From NCBI GenBank assembly GCA_044376365.1, contig JBILLA010000062.1:1-11762 (forward strand): a stretch of 11,762 nucleotides of DNA, in the 5' to 3' direction. Below the pieces are notes generated by a model. It had not been told where the DNA came from. It saw nothing but the letters and a program-made list of their open reading frames with translations, and searched no databases. Numbering within the stretch: position 1 is the stretch's first letter; each line of letters opens with the position of its first letter. Position numbers and translations under genes: made by a program. Source of the stretch: JBIKWN01 sp044376365. GTDB lineage: Bacteria > Bdellovibrionota_C > UBA2361 > JBIKWN01. Shown piece after piece: positions 1 to 6,791 of this stretch.

Positions 1-61
1 AAGCATCATTTCGATAAGCACCCCTGTGTCATTGCACGGGCAAGCTCATCGGGAATAACGA
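1..61 (-). pseudogene. Orphan 3' end of the thioesterase gene, left att-like repeat
   Basis: This segment matches 7150-7210 with a single mismatch (position 38, G here and C in the other copy). On the minus strand it encodes the last 17 codons of the thioesterase and its TGA stop (6-8). The mismatch turns Gly126 of the intact protein into Arg (LAGAMTQ becomes LARAMTQ). Similarity stops abruptly at 62, so no upstream coding sequence follows. The match reaches the first base of the window and may extend further left. The likely reading is a displaced gene end or att-like duplication left by insertion of the DNA between 62 and 7149. A rearranged partial duplication of the gene is an alternative. 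Confidence 0.8.
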
Positions 62-63
62 GG

Positions 64-158
64 AAATTTCTGGTACAGGGTAGCTTGGATTGCTCAATAA
101 CTACAGGAAGTTAAGAGTGACTAAGAAAATTTCTGGTACAGGGTAGCTTGGATTGCTC
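64..158. repeat. Two solo ends of the 72-bp element in direct tandem
   Basis: A 32-bp sequence occurs identically at 64-95 and 127-158, 63 bp apart. Its core TGGTACAGGGTAGCTTGGAT resembles the left terminus of the 72-bp element (TGGTACAAGGTAACTCGGAT), but no right terminus follows. Both copies continue into ATTGCTC. The second then runs into a short piece (160-182) of the duplicated gene fragment seen at 4166 and 5444. These look like decayed or recombined remnants at the left border of the island. Confidence 0.7.
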
Positions 159-159
159 T

Positions 160-182
160 CCTTAGAGCCTCAATCAATCAGA
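160..182 (-). pseudogene. Short copy of the duplicated gene fragment
   Basis: This stretch of 23 bases matches 4220-4242 and 5502-5524 at 21 positions (CCTTAGAGCC, one base, CAATCAAT, one base, AGA). It directly precedes the element at 191. The arrangement fragment-then-element is the same as at 5444-5601, so these two sites probably arose by segmental duplication, not by independent insertion. It is too short to carry function. Confidence 0.55.
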
Positions 183-190
183 AGATATAA

Positions 191-219
191 TTGGTACAAG
201 GTAACTCGGATTATATAAT
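191..219 (+). promoter_or_regulatory. Sigma-70-like promoter inside element copy A
   Basis: TTGGTA (191-196, four of six consensus bases) and TATAAT (214-219, perfect -10) are separated by 17 bp. It would fire rightward, antisense to the 3' end of the propeller gene. This is sequence-based inference only. Confidence 0.45.
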
Positions 220-262
220 ACTTTTAGTAGGTTAAATCATATTGAAAGTTACCCTGTACCAA
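191..262 (+). mobile_element. 72-bp MITE-like element, copy A
   Basis: Termini TTGGTACAAGGTAACT (191-206) and AGTTACCCTGTACCAA (247-262) are inverted repeats with one mismatch over 16 bp. The flanks AGATATAA (183-190) and GATCTT (263-268) recur at other copies and may belong to the element. The interior is nearly identical among the four forward copies, which implies recent spread or gene conversion. A 72-bp length with no coding capacity fits a non-autonomous element mobilised in trans, or a REP-like repeat. Confidence 0.85.
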
Positions 263-303
263 GATCTTCTTTCGTTTAAATATTTTTCCGTTAAAAGCAA
301 CCA

Positions 304-326
304 GTGTAAGGTCTTCCTACTTACAC
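304..326 (-). terminator. Weak hairpin at the propeller gene stop
   Basis: GTGTAAG (304-310) and CTTACAC (320-326) can form a 7-bp stem overlapping the TAG stop of the secreted propeller gene. On the minus strand the stem is followed by TGGTTGC and a short run of four T, so it is at best a weak terminator. Confidence 0.3.
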
Positions 327-3300
327 GCAAAATTACTCTTAGGTAACATTGCCATTGACGAGTTGATCCTTGAAATTAATTTAGTGTTCTGGGAGCTCTG
401 CTGTTTTACGTAAGTTTTTTGTGAGCTAAACTGATTTTCGAGCGCTACCAACAGTGAACTATTAGTTCTATTGATTTGTGTTAATTTAGATTTCAAATCA
501 GAGATATCTTTTGAAACACTTTTCTTGCTGCATGATTTTGCATTAGAACTGCAAGTTAACCAATCGACTGGCAGTCTTAGAGAAGTCTTTTGATACGCAA
601 CATAGTTACGTTTTAACAACGAGGCAAAAGAGTTGGCTTTGGACTGAGCAGATGTTTTCTTGGATCCAGAAAGAGACTCCGAGAGAGTAATATATTTTTG
701 AGCCACTAAAAGACCTCTGTCTCTTAATGTTCTTACATTGTTATCAATTAGGACCCTTGATTTGATATAAGATTTAACTTTGCACTTTGATATATTTGTT
801 GTAACAGGCGTTACTTGGAATGGAGGTAAGTGAGCACTGCCCTCAACTAATATCTCCTTAGGGCTAAACCTGTATCGATCTTTTTTGGGCGTAACAAGAT
901 AACTTTCTCCAACGACACCACTAATGAACGAATAGGTTCCATCTGTTTGGGTTATCGCGCTTCCTAGTCCAGAGCCGTTTACATATACATTTGGCAATGG
1001 AGTTTGAGCAAAATTAATAGAACCAATAAAGCTGCCTGCTGGAAGAGTTGGAGTAGCAGTCGCAACTGGAGTCGATGTCGCCACTGGGGTAGCTGTAGGT
1101 GTTGGTGTTGGAGTGAAAATAAAATCAATTATTAAATCAGATTTGCTGCTTTGTTCTATATTTGAAGCCGAAATTGTATTAAACGCTGCATCTAAAAAAC
1201 TTATTCCTAGATTGTTTATATCCGAATCATTACTAGTAGCCGTGCCAGTAAAAGATATCCTAGCACTTGTAGAAGACAAAACAGTAATAACAGTTGATAA
1301 TCCAGATGGAACGTTACTGGTAGAATAGTGGACACCTTCTGTAAAAGTTCCGCTACTTTGAACGAATGTAACATTTTTTAACGTTATATCTATTGTATTT
1401 GATATAGACCCGTTATCCGCCAATGCTTCAGTAAAAGTACCGCTCGCATAAGAAACTTCGAAATCAACTGGGAAAACTGTCAAACTATTTTTTGTCGCGC
1501 TTGTAGTATAGGCAAGATCTGTATCCTCATCAACGAAGATAGATGTGGCCCCGGGGACTGACGACTGCGTTGTAGTAGATGATGTTGTAGAAAAATTTGA
1601 TTGCCCTAGTACATATAACGGTGACTCGCCATCAGTAACACTTGAAACGTCAAAAATTAATACTCGATTATATGTAGCATCAGATACATAAAGCCGTGAA
1701 TTGCTGGGAGATAGAAATAATCCTAACGGCTCTGAAAAACCATTAGATGTGCTACCAACAGCAAAATCTGTGTAGGATACTTTACCTAGTATATTTACTG
1801 CCGCTTCGCCGTTTGTCAGTACGGAAGTATCAAAAACTAAAACTCTGCGATTTACGGTATCAGAAACAAATAATATTGTGCCATTCCCATTTATTGCGAC
1901 ACCTTGCGGATCTATTAATCCTGCTTGAGTGGTAGCACCGTCAGCGGTAATAAAATCTGGTTGTCCAAGTACACTTGTTGCCGCTTCTCCATTTGATATA
2001 GACGTTACGTCAAATACCAAAACTCTATTATTGGTAGTGTCAGCAACATACAAACGATTATTAACTGCGTCGAATGATAATCCTGATGGCTCACGTGTTC
2101 TTACAGCACTTACAACTAATTCAGAAGAGGTAAAGTTGGCTTGCCCAAGAACGGCGGAAGCATTTTCACCATTACTAATAGACGAAACATCAAAAACTAG
2201 AACTCTATTGTTGCCTGTATCCGCTACAAACAACCGCTGGCCAGTGCTATCAATAGCTAGCTGACTAGGTGCGCTAAGTTGATTTTGAGTTAATCCCGAG
2301 GAATTAGAGTAAAAATCTGTTTGGCCAAGAACAAAGTCAGGTTCAAAATCAGTAATCTGATTTTCAGATGATAAGTTAAAAACTAATACACGATTATTGG
2401 CTGTATCTGATATGTATAGTTTATGAGAATCCGTATCTACCGCTACGCCAGATGGGGTATTTAATCCAAATTTATTGGGGCTATTATCAACCCCTGATTT
2501 ACTAAATATAGGTTGCGGATCACTATAGCTGGAATCATCATATTGACCAATTAAATTTGTTGCAGGCTCGCCATTAGTAATCGAAGCAACATCAAATACG
2601 CTTACTCTGTTGTACGTTGATTGTGCGGCATACAGTAAATTATTTGCTGTATCGAACTTAATTCCCTTTAATTGAAATAGAACTGAAGAATTGACACCAG
2701 ATACTGAAGCTGATGTGAAGTTTGATTGCCCAATGACGTTAATAGCGCTTTCTCCATTTGTTGTAGTTGCGGCATCAAAAACTAAGATTCGATTGTTGCT
2801 CCCATCTCCCACAAATAAGTAGTCATTAGCAGAATCATATGCGACAGATACGGGATACGACATGCCTTCCGCAGTTGTTGCCTGTGTTGAGGAGGTATAA
2901 TCAGCTTGTCCTAATACCGCAGTTGCAGCTTCGCCGTCAGTGATTGAAGAAATGTCGTAAACAGTTACTCGATGTGCCTCGCTTTGAACTACAAACATTC
3001 GGTCAGTTGCCGTATCTATAGCTATATCTTCAGGCCTATACATGCCAGTTTGCGTGACTGACGAAGATCCAGATGTAAAGTTTGATTGGCCTAGGACATG
3101 TTCGGCATCTTCACCACTAGTGATTGATATAATATTAAATCCAAGTACCCTAGAGTTATCATAGTCTGCCACAAATAAAATATTTTGGTCGCTCGACAGA
3201 GCAAGGCCCCTTGGAAATCGCAATCTAGAAGCTGTTGTTCCAGATGAGCCAGTGTTACCCAGCACTCGAACTGAAGCTTCCCCATTAGTGATTGATGATA

Positions 3301-3763
3301 TATCGAACACTTGTATTCTGTGATTTGAGGTATCTGATACAAAAAGGAGTCTTGAAGACAGGGCTATTTCTACTGATACAGGACTATTAAATTTTGAACT
3401 AGAAGTACCAGAGCTGTTAGTTAAAAAATTAGATTGTCCCAAAACAAAGTCAGGAGTTCTATCAATCAACTGATCGGAGCCATTAAGATTGTAAACAAGC
3501 ACACGATGATTTGACGAATCAACAACATAAAGTCTGTGATCTACTGTATCAATTGCAATATCGAATGCCTGATTGAACCCAAATTTATTAGGAGAATCAT
3601 TGGAACCATTTTTGGTATAAGCGGGCGTGGGGCTGCTAGGCGTTGTATGATCGTACTGACCAATTTGAGTTGAAGCGCTAACGCCACTTACGGTTTCTGA
3701 CAATGCGTAATTTGCATTAAATCCGCAAACTAGCATTAGGAGGAGAAAATATTTTTTTGCCAT
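317..3763 (-). CDS. Secreted double six-bladed NHL-repeat beta-propeller protein
   Basis: The protein has 1148 residues. Residues 1-22 form a signal peptide (MAKK, a hydrophobic FLLLMLVCGF core, then ALSET), so it is probably exported. Residues 34-770 hold twelve NHL-type blades of about 60 residues with the pattern LFVxDxxNxRVLVFD...NGExAxxVLGQ. Blade 12 is degenerate. The array is two tandem propellers: IGQYD and SPNKFG recur 371 residues apart, marking an internal duplication. Residues about 770-880 form a beta-rich domain with two GTFTE motifs. A Thr-Pro linker (884-907) leads to a carboxypeptidase-regulatory-like beta sandwich (about 911-985, TDGTYSF). A Lys/Ser-rich tail with four Cys (990-1148) ends the protein. 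Such propellers usually bind proteins or glycans at the surface. No catalytic motif is visible. No clear Shine-Dalgarno precedes the ATG; the signal peptide decides the start. It is transcribed alone. Confidence 0.92.
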   Translation of the reverse strand: MAKKYFLLLMLVCGFNANYALSETVSGVSASTQIGQYDHTTPSSPTPAYTKNGSNDSPNKFGFNQAFDIAIDTVDHRLYVVDSSNHRVLVYNLNGSDQLIDRTPDFVLGQSNFLTNSSGTSSSKFNSPVSVEIALSSRLLFVSDTSNHRIQVFDISSITNGEASVRVLGNTGSSGTTASRLRFPRGLALSSDQNILFVADYDNSRVLGFNIISITSGEDAEHVLGQSNFTSGSSSVTQTGMYRPEDIAIDTATDRMFVVQSEAHRVTVYDISSITDGEAATAVLGQADYTSSTQATTAEGMSYPVSVAYDSANDYLFVGDGSNNRILVFDAATTTNGESAINVIGQSNFTSASVSGVNSSVLFQLKGIKFDTANNLLYAAQSTYNRVSVFDVASITNGEPATNLIGQYDDSSYSDPQPIFSKSGVDNSPNKFGLNTPSGVAVDTDSHKLYISDTANNRVLVFNLSSENQITDFEPDFVLGQTDFYSNSSGLTQNQLSAPSQLAIDSTGQRLFVADTGNNRVLVFDVSSISNGENASAVLGQANFTSSELVVSAVRTREPSGLSFDAVNNRLYVADTTNNRVLVFDVTSISNGEAATSVLGQPDFITADGATTQAGLIDPQGVAINGNGTILFVSDTVNRRVLVFDTSVLTNGEAAVNILGKVSYTDFAVGSTSNGFSEPLGLFLSPSNSRLYVSDATYNRVLIFDVSSVTDGESPLYVLGQSNFSTTSSTTTQSSVPGATSIFVDEDTDLAYTTSATKNSLTVFPVDFEVSYASGTFTEALADNGSISNTIDITLKNVTFVQSSGTFTEGVHYSTSNVPSGLSTVITVLSSTSARISFTGTATSNDSDINNLGISFLDAAFNTISASNIEQSSKSDLIIDFIFTPTPTPTATPVATSTPVATATPTLPAGSFIGSINFAQTPLPNVYVNGSGLGSAITQTDGTYSFISGVVGESYLVTPKKDRYRFSPKEILVEGSAHLPPFQVTPVTTNISKCKVKSYIKSRVLIDNNVRTLRDRGLLVAQKYITLSESLSGSKKTSAQSKANSFASLLKRNYVAYQKTSLRLPVDWLTCSSNAKSCSKKSVSKDISDLKSKLTQINRTNSSLLVALENQFSSQKTYVKQQSSQNTKLISRINSSMAMLPKSNFACK

Positions 3764-3923
3764 TTATATAAAAATGAATATTTCTAGACGTGGTACATCA
3801 TTACTAAAAACGTGATAATACCCAAAAATGATACACCTAATTATTCTATGTGACTTTCTAACCTATGAAAATATTAAATGCATACCTAGGCAATATTGAT
3901 TTTTGGTGAGCCACGCGACATTT
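3764..3923 (-). promoter_or_regulatory. Leader region of the propeller gene with an imperfect dyad
   Basis: This AT-rich stretch without a gene lies upstream of the propeller start. GGTA (3792-3795) and ATCA (3797-3800) can pair with TACC (3819-3822) and TGAT (3813-3816), an imperfect dyad about 30 bp before the ATG that could be an operator or a leader hairpin. A TATTAT that could serve as a -10 lies just upstream on the minus strand, overlapping the dyad, but no convincing -35 accompanies it. I see no gene here. Confidence 0.3.
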
Positions 3924-3957
3924 AATAAAAAGTAGTAGCCCGAAAGGACGGGCTACT
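3924..3957 (-). terminator. Intrinsic terminator downstream of the nucleotidyltransferase operon
   Basis: A 9-bp GC-rich stem, AGTAGCCCG (3934-3942) with CGGGCTACT (3949-3957), closes a 6-nt loop. On the minus strand it is followed by AC and then TTTTTATT. It sits downstream of the minus-strand operon that starts at 5356 and would end that transcript before the propeller gene. The plus-strand side has only a short T run. Confidence 0.7.
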
Positions 3958-4076
3958 TTACTACCATATAAGGTACTACTTAAAACTGCCTTAAAGTAAT
4001 GCTCCCGGAAGTTAACTCTGCTAAGCATGATCGATTGAAGTACTGTTGCATGATCTTGATAGTTGAGTAGATATAA

Positions 4077-4105
4077 TTGGTACAAGGTAACTCGGATTAT
4101 ATAAT
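4077..4105 (+). promoter_or_regulatory. Sigma-70-like promoter inside element copy B
   Basis: TTGGTA (4077-4082), 17 bp, TATAAT (4100-4105). It points right, into the antisense strand of the nucleotidyltransferase operon. If active it would make antisense RNA across that operon. Confidence 0.45.
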
Positions 4106-4148
4106 ACTTTTAGTAGGTTAAATCATATTGAAAGTTACCCTGTACCAA
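4077..4148 (+). mobile_element. 72-bp MITE-like element, copy B
   Basis: The 72 bases are identical to copy A. Flanks are AGATATAA on the left and GATCTT on the right. It separates the propeller module from the regulator and nucleotidyltransferase module, and it supplies the last codons and stop of the small minus-strand reading frame at 4110-4352. It appears to have landed in, or recombined into, that frame. Confidence 0.88.
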
Positions 4149-4352
4149 GATCTTTGTGCAGAAAAAGAAATTAGCCGAGGATTCTAATTCTCTATCGTCG
4201 ATAACTACTATTCCCTGCTCCTTAGAGCCGCAATCAATGAGAAAAGCTTCAATAATCATGGTCATTCTCATTTTTGAAGTTGAAAGAAGTCTAAACATCA
4301 GTTCATCAGAACATGCGTGATTTGATTTTAGCCTCGTTACTATTTCAGTCAT
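4110..4352 (-). CDS. Small ORF of unknown function, tail encoded by the repeat element
   Basis: This 80-residue frame starts 6 bp after the nucleotidyltransferase stop, so it could be the third cistron of that operon. No Shine-Dalgarno is evident. I do not recognise the protein: it has no signal peptide, one mildly hydrophobic stretch (MTMIIEAFLI, about residues 30-39), then an acidic segment. The last residues and stop lie inside the 72-bp element (4077-4148), so the original C-terminus has been replaced. The part encoded by 4166-4242 recurs, frameshifted, at 5444-5524; there the frame continues NFYELNT where this one reads NFFFCTK. It may be a degraded gene. Confidence 0.35.
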   Translation of the reverse strand: MTEIVTRLKSNHACSDELMFRLLSTSKMRMTMIIEAFLIDCGSKEQGIVVIDDRELESSANFFFCTKILVQGNFQYDLTY

Positions 4353-4358
4353 GACTTG

Positions 4359-4988
4359 TTAACGAAGAGATATTTTATTTTGCACTTTTCGTTTTGCAAA
4401 ACGCCTTAGCTCTCTTGGAGCAATCCGAGCTAAATCAAGTGGAAAACTAAATCCTAATCGATCCATCTCGGCTGCAAGATAACCAATTTCTAATGGTTTT
4501 TTTGCCTCGAAGATCGATTGAACATCATCTAGATCTTTGTAACGATTTGCGAATAATTTGGCCAAAATTATGTCCTCTGCTGTTAGTGTGGGTACCGGAC
4601 CAAATCCAAAATCCATTAAATTTGACTGTGCTCTTCTAATAGCATTTGCAAACCAAGGGAACGGTGGAAGTAACAAATCAACACCCGGCATCCCTTCTTC
4701 ACCTGCCCTTCCGACGAGCATGTATACTTCTTTAGATTTTTTATTCATCGAAGGCGAGCGTGTAAGTTGATGCAACTTCACTTCCCCTACTCCTAAATTT
4801 AGCTTTTCTAAAAGCTCTCGTCCTTTATCGATCTCCATACCATCTGCAAGGAACAGAAAATCTGCGTCTTTAGTAGTTCTAGTCTCTTTTCGGTAGAGAT
4901 CAGCTGCCAATCCACCGCCAACTGCAAACATACAATCTAAATTGTTAAGTTCCTCTGACGCAGCTTTGAATATTTCGCTTAATTTCAT
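4359..4988 (-). CDS. Nucleotidyltransferase, AbiEii-like putative toxin
   Basis: The protein has 209 residues and looks like a Pol-beta-type nucleotidyltransferase. The substrate-binding loop is FAVGGGLAADLY (21-32) and the metal-binding pair is KDADF (Asp41, Asp43). A likely third acidic residue is Asp104 in GVDLLL. The C-terminal half has the pattern LTAEDIILAKLFANRYKDLDD (135-155), common in AbiEii/AbiGii-like and related stand-alone transferases, where the Lys and Arg-x-x-Asp contact nucleotide. Family members act as toxins by adding nucleotides to tRNA or other targets, or serve in phage defence; the target here is unknown. The ATG overlaps the stop of the upstream regulator (ATGA), indicating translational coupling. 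The family assignment is firm at fold level; the toxin role is inferred from the pairing. Confidence 0.8.
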   Translation of the reverse strand: MKLSEIFKAASEELNNLDCMFAVGGGLAADLYRKETRTTKDADFLFLADGMEIDKGRELLEKLNLGVGEVKLHQLTRSPSMNKKSKEVYMLVGRAGEEGMPGVDLLLPPFPWFANAIRRAQSNLMDFGFGPVPTLTAEDIILAKLFANRYKDLDDVQSIFEAKKPLEIGYLAAEMDRLGFSFPLDLARIAPRELRRFAKRKVQNKISLR

Positions 4989-5356
4989 TTCTTCATCACC
5001 CTTTTGGCGTGACTATTCATACATCGTCTATCATCTAAATCTTCAAGTAGATTTCTAGCACGAAACTGAAACTGTTTTGCACGTTGGGTGATTTCAATGG
5101 CTTCTAACACTTCAGTTATTTTAGAAACAATTTCCTTAGCAGCCTCACTTCTAATTTTATAACAGGTACGATTACTCTCTCTTTGAACCGATAGGACTTT
5201 CTCTTGCATGAGCCAACTAACCGCCTGTTGTACTGAACCAATTACCAGATTTGCTCGGTCTGCAATGACACTAAGCGAGACTGGTGCGTCCGCTTGATTG
5301 AGTATTCGTAAAACTTGAAATCTAGAGCGAGGGTATAAAAGATCTTCAGCATTCAT
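4985..5356 (-). CDS. Winged-helix regulator, putative antitoxin
   Basis: The protein has 123 residues. Residues about 11-68 form a winged helix-turn-helix: a first helix (RFQVLRILNQ), a second (SLSVIADRANL), a recognition helix (GSVQQAVSWLMQE) and a wing (VLSVQRESNRTCYKI). The remainder is a charged helical tail that could contact the partner or dimerise. It is the first gene of a two-gene operon and overlaps the nucleotidyltransferase by 4 bp. A 22-bp palindrome lies 7 bp upstream of its ATG, as expected for autoregulation. Order and coupling match AbiE-like and related HTH plus nucleotidyltransferase modules. It is shorter than a canonical AbiEi, so it may be another wHTH antitoxin class or simply a regulator. 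Confidence 0.75.
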   Translation of the reverse strand: MNAEDLLYPRSRFQVLRILNQADAPVSLSVIADRANLVIGSVQQAVSWLMQEKVLSVQRESNRTCYKIRSEAAKEIVSKITEVLEAIEITQRAKQFQFRARNLLEDLDDRRCMNSHAKRVMKK

Positions 5357-5362
5357 ATATAT

Positions 5363-5384
5363 ATCTTATATAAAAATATAAGAT
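5363..5384 (-). promoter_or_regulatory. Palindromic operator of the regulator-nucleotidyltransferase operon
   Basis: ATCTTATAT (5363-5371) and ATATAAGAT (5376-5384) form a perfect 9-bp inverted repeat with a 4-bp AAAA spacer, just upstream of the regulator start. The arm contains TATAAG on the minus strand, which could double as the -10 region, so binding by the encoded winged-helix protein would block its own promoter. A binding role is inferred. Confidence 0.55.
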
Positions 5385-5443
5385 TTTTAAATATAATTCT
5401 CATAACATGCTGATTAGATTAATATAGTTTGTGTTCAATTCAT

Positions 5444-5524
5444 AGAAATTAACCGAGGATCCTAATTGTTTATCTTTGACAACTACTATTCCCCGCTCAT
5501 TCCTTAGAGCCGCAATCAATGAGA
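5444..5524 (-). pseudogene. Frameshifted copy of the small-ORF fragment
   Basis: This segment aligns to 4166-4242 with 8 mismatches and a 4-nt insertion near 5498-5501. The insertion shifts the minus-strand frame and brings a TGA, so the piece is not coding. It is in the same orientation as the 4166 copy, so the two copies flank the regulator-nucleotidyltransferase pair as direct repeats. It abuts element copy C, cutting off the upstream part of the frame. Confidence 0.65.
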
Positions 5525-5529
5525 TATAA

Positions 5530-5558
5530 TTGGTACAAGGTAACTCGGATTATATAAT
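5530..5558 (+). promoter_or_regulatory. Sigma-70-like promoter inside element copy C
   Basis: TTGGTA (5530-5535), 17 bp, TATAAT (5553-5558). It points at the 321-residue gene, whose ATG is about 180 bp downstream on the same strand with no terminator visible between. It is the best -35/-10 pair I see upstream of that gene. A closer TATAAA at 5717-5722 lacks a good -35. Confidence 0.5.
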
Positions 5559-5601
5559 ACTTTTAGTAGGTTAAATCTTATTGAAAGTTACCCTGTACCA
5601 A
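5530..5601 (+). mobile_element. 72-bp MITE-like element, copy C
   Basis: It differs from copies A and B by one base (ATCTTATTG instead of ATCATATTG). The left flank is AGATATAA as in the other copies. The right flank is GAGATGAT, lacking the usual GATCT. GAGAT occurs on both sides (5521-5525 and 5602-5606) and is a possible 5-bp target duplication, although the left one overlaps the shared flank. It separates the regulator-nucleotidyltransferase operon from the 321-residue gene. Confidence 0.88.
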
Positions 5602-5739
5602 GAGATGATATATTGTTTATATTTGCTCTTTTATTCTAGATTGGAAATATTCCTGAATCAAATCAATTAGTTAATGTAAGTCACAAATCTTAATTACACT
5701 TCATAACAACTGTAATTATAAAAAAATTAATGGGTAAAA

Positions 5740-6705
5740 ATGAAAATTAACCATGACTCAAACTTTGATTGGATTCAACCTTGTTTGACAGCAATTAAAA
5801 ACCACAACATAAATCACAGCACTGGCGCCCATATGGGTCGTACAATTGTTGGTCTTATTGGTGCAATTATAAACGATCCGTCACTTTCTCATGAAAATGT
5901 AATTTCCGAGTCAACAGAAGGTTCATCAGGGTTTGACCCTCAGTCAGGGGAAAAAAAAGAGATTGATCTTATAAATCTACGTTCAAATTTTGGACAAGCA
6001 CTTGATAAAGTGGGATTAAAATTGGTTTCGGATGCTGAGTTTATTTCTGAAATCGGTGGGACAACTAAAGTTGATAATGTATTTATATTTGTTGGCAATC
6101 AGAACCGGTTTGATAATTTTGTTAAAACACTTGATCGCAATCAAATTGAAAATAATCCAGAACTTCGGGATCTAATCAGTGGAGTTATTGAAGATACTTC
6201 TAGATTAATTTGTTCGCCTCAGAGTACAGGTGAGTACCGTGCCATTGTAGATGCTGTGAGACCTCTATTTGAGAAACTCGATAATTTAAATATGGCAGAA
6301 CAAAAAAACATGTTTCGCCCACTTGTTGATGCGCGTGATGGTAACTATATTCCAGAGTATCTACAAGCACTGCAACAACAATTGGTGCAAGATCCTAACA
6401 AAGGTTTTACTCCAGAAAATTGGATATCAGATCCTGCTCCAGATGACTTTCCAAATCGTTGGAGTAAAGCGGTTGAACTTGTTTATTCTTTAAGTGAAAA
6501 CTTTACTGCTATGCATTTTCATTCTCAATTAGTAAAGCGCCTATTAGAAGCCGCTCGTTCTTCACTTGCAATTCATAGTGAAGCTAAAATAGCTGTTACC
6601 AATGGTACTGCAACTTCAAATCAGAATATGTATGCAAGAGAGTATATCGGCGCAGCACTTGATACTGCGATTACTAAGCTTGAGCCACTAGAATCGCCTT
6701 TTTGA
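5740..6705 (+). CDS. Protein of unknown function, 321 residues
   Basis: I do not recognise this protein. It is soluble-looking, without signal peptide or membrane segment. The N-terminal part (about 1-120) is mixed, including a short hydrophobic patch (TIVGLIGAII, 35-44) and a strand-like VDNVFIFVGN (111-120). The part from about 136 on looks mainly helical (LRDLISGVIEDTSRLI, YLQALQQQLVQ, FHSQLVKRLLEAARSSLAIHS). No catalytic motif or cofactor-binding signature is evident. The ATG at 5740 follows a weak GGGT about 8 bases upstream. The gene stands alone between element copies C and D and has a strong terminator 4 bases after its stop, so it forms a complete monocistronic unit. Accessory context suggests an element-borne or defence-related function, but that is speculation. 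Confidence 0.8.
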   Translation: MKINHDSNFDWIQPCLTAIKNHNINHSTGAHMGRTIVGLIGAIINDPSLSHENVISESTEGSSGFDPQSGEKKEIDLINLRSNFGQALDKVGLKLVSDAEFISEIGGTTKVDNVFIFVGNQNRFDNFVKTLDRNQIENNPELRDLISGVIEDTSRLICSPQSTGEYRAIVDAVRPLFEKLDNLNMAEQKNMFRPLVDARDGNYIPEYLQALQQQLVQDPNKGFTPENWISDPAPDDFPNRWSKAVELVYSLSENFTAMHFHSQLVKRLLEAARSSLAIHSEAKIAVTNGTATSNQNMYAREYIGAALDTAITKLEPLESPF

Positions 6706-6708
6706 GGA

Positions 6709-6746
6709 AACGGTGACGCTACTGCTCTGTAGCGTTACCGTTTTTT
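6709..6746 (+). terminator. Strong intrinsic terminator of the 321-residue gene
   Basis: A 14-bp stem, AACGGTGACGCTAC (6709-6722) with GTAGCGTTACCGTT (6729-6742), pairs completely if one G-U wobble is allowed. It has a 6-nt loop and ends in a run of six T (6741-6746). It begins 4 bases after the stop codon. Confidence 0.93.
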
Positions 6747-6791
6747 ATAAAGCGTCAATATTAATCAAAAATATATCTCTAAACTTGTAAT

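Noticed and set aside
64..262. CRISPR-like array
   Set aside because: The repeats are few, unevenly spaced, differ in completeness, and are separated by whole genes elsewhere. No cas gene is present.
1113..2264. Plus-strand open frames opposite the propeller gene
   Set aside because: They are antisense shadows of a repetitive coding sequence; the minus-strand frame has a signal peptide and clear repeated NHL blades.
3858..4085. Minus-strand open frame of 75 codons
   Set aside because: It begins inside a 72-bp element and reads straight through the GC-rich terminator stem at 3934-3957. It has no ribosome binding site and no protein-like character.
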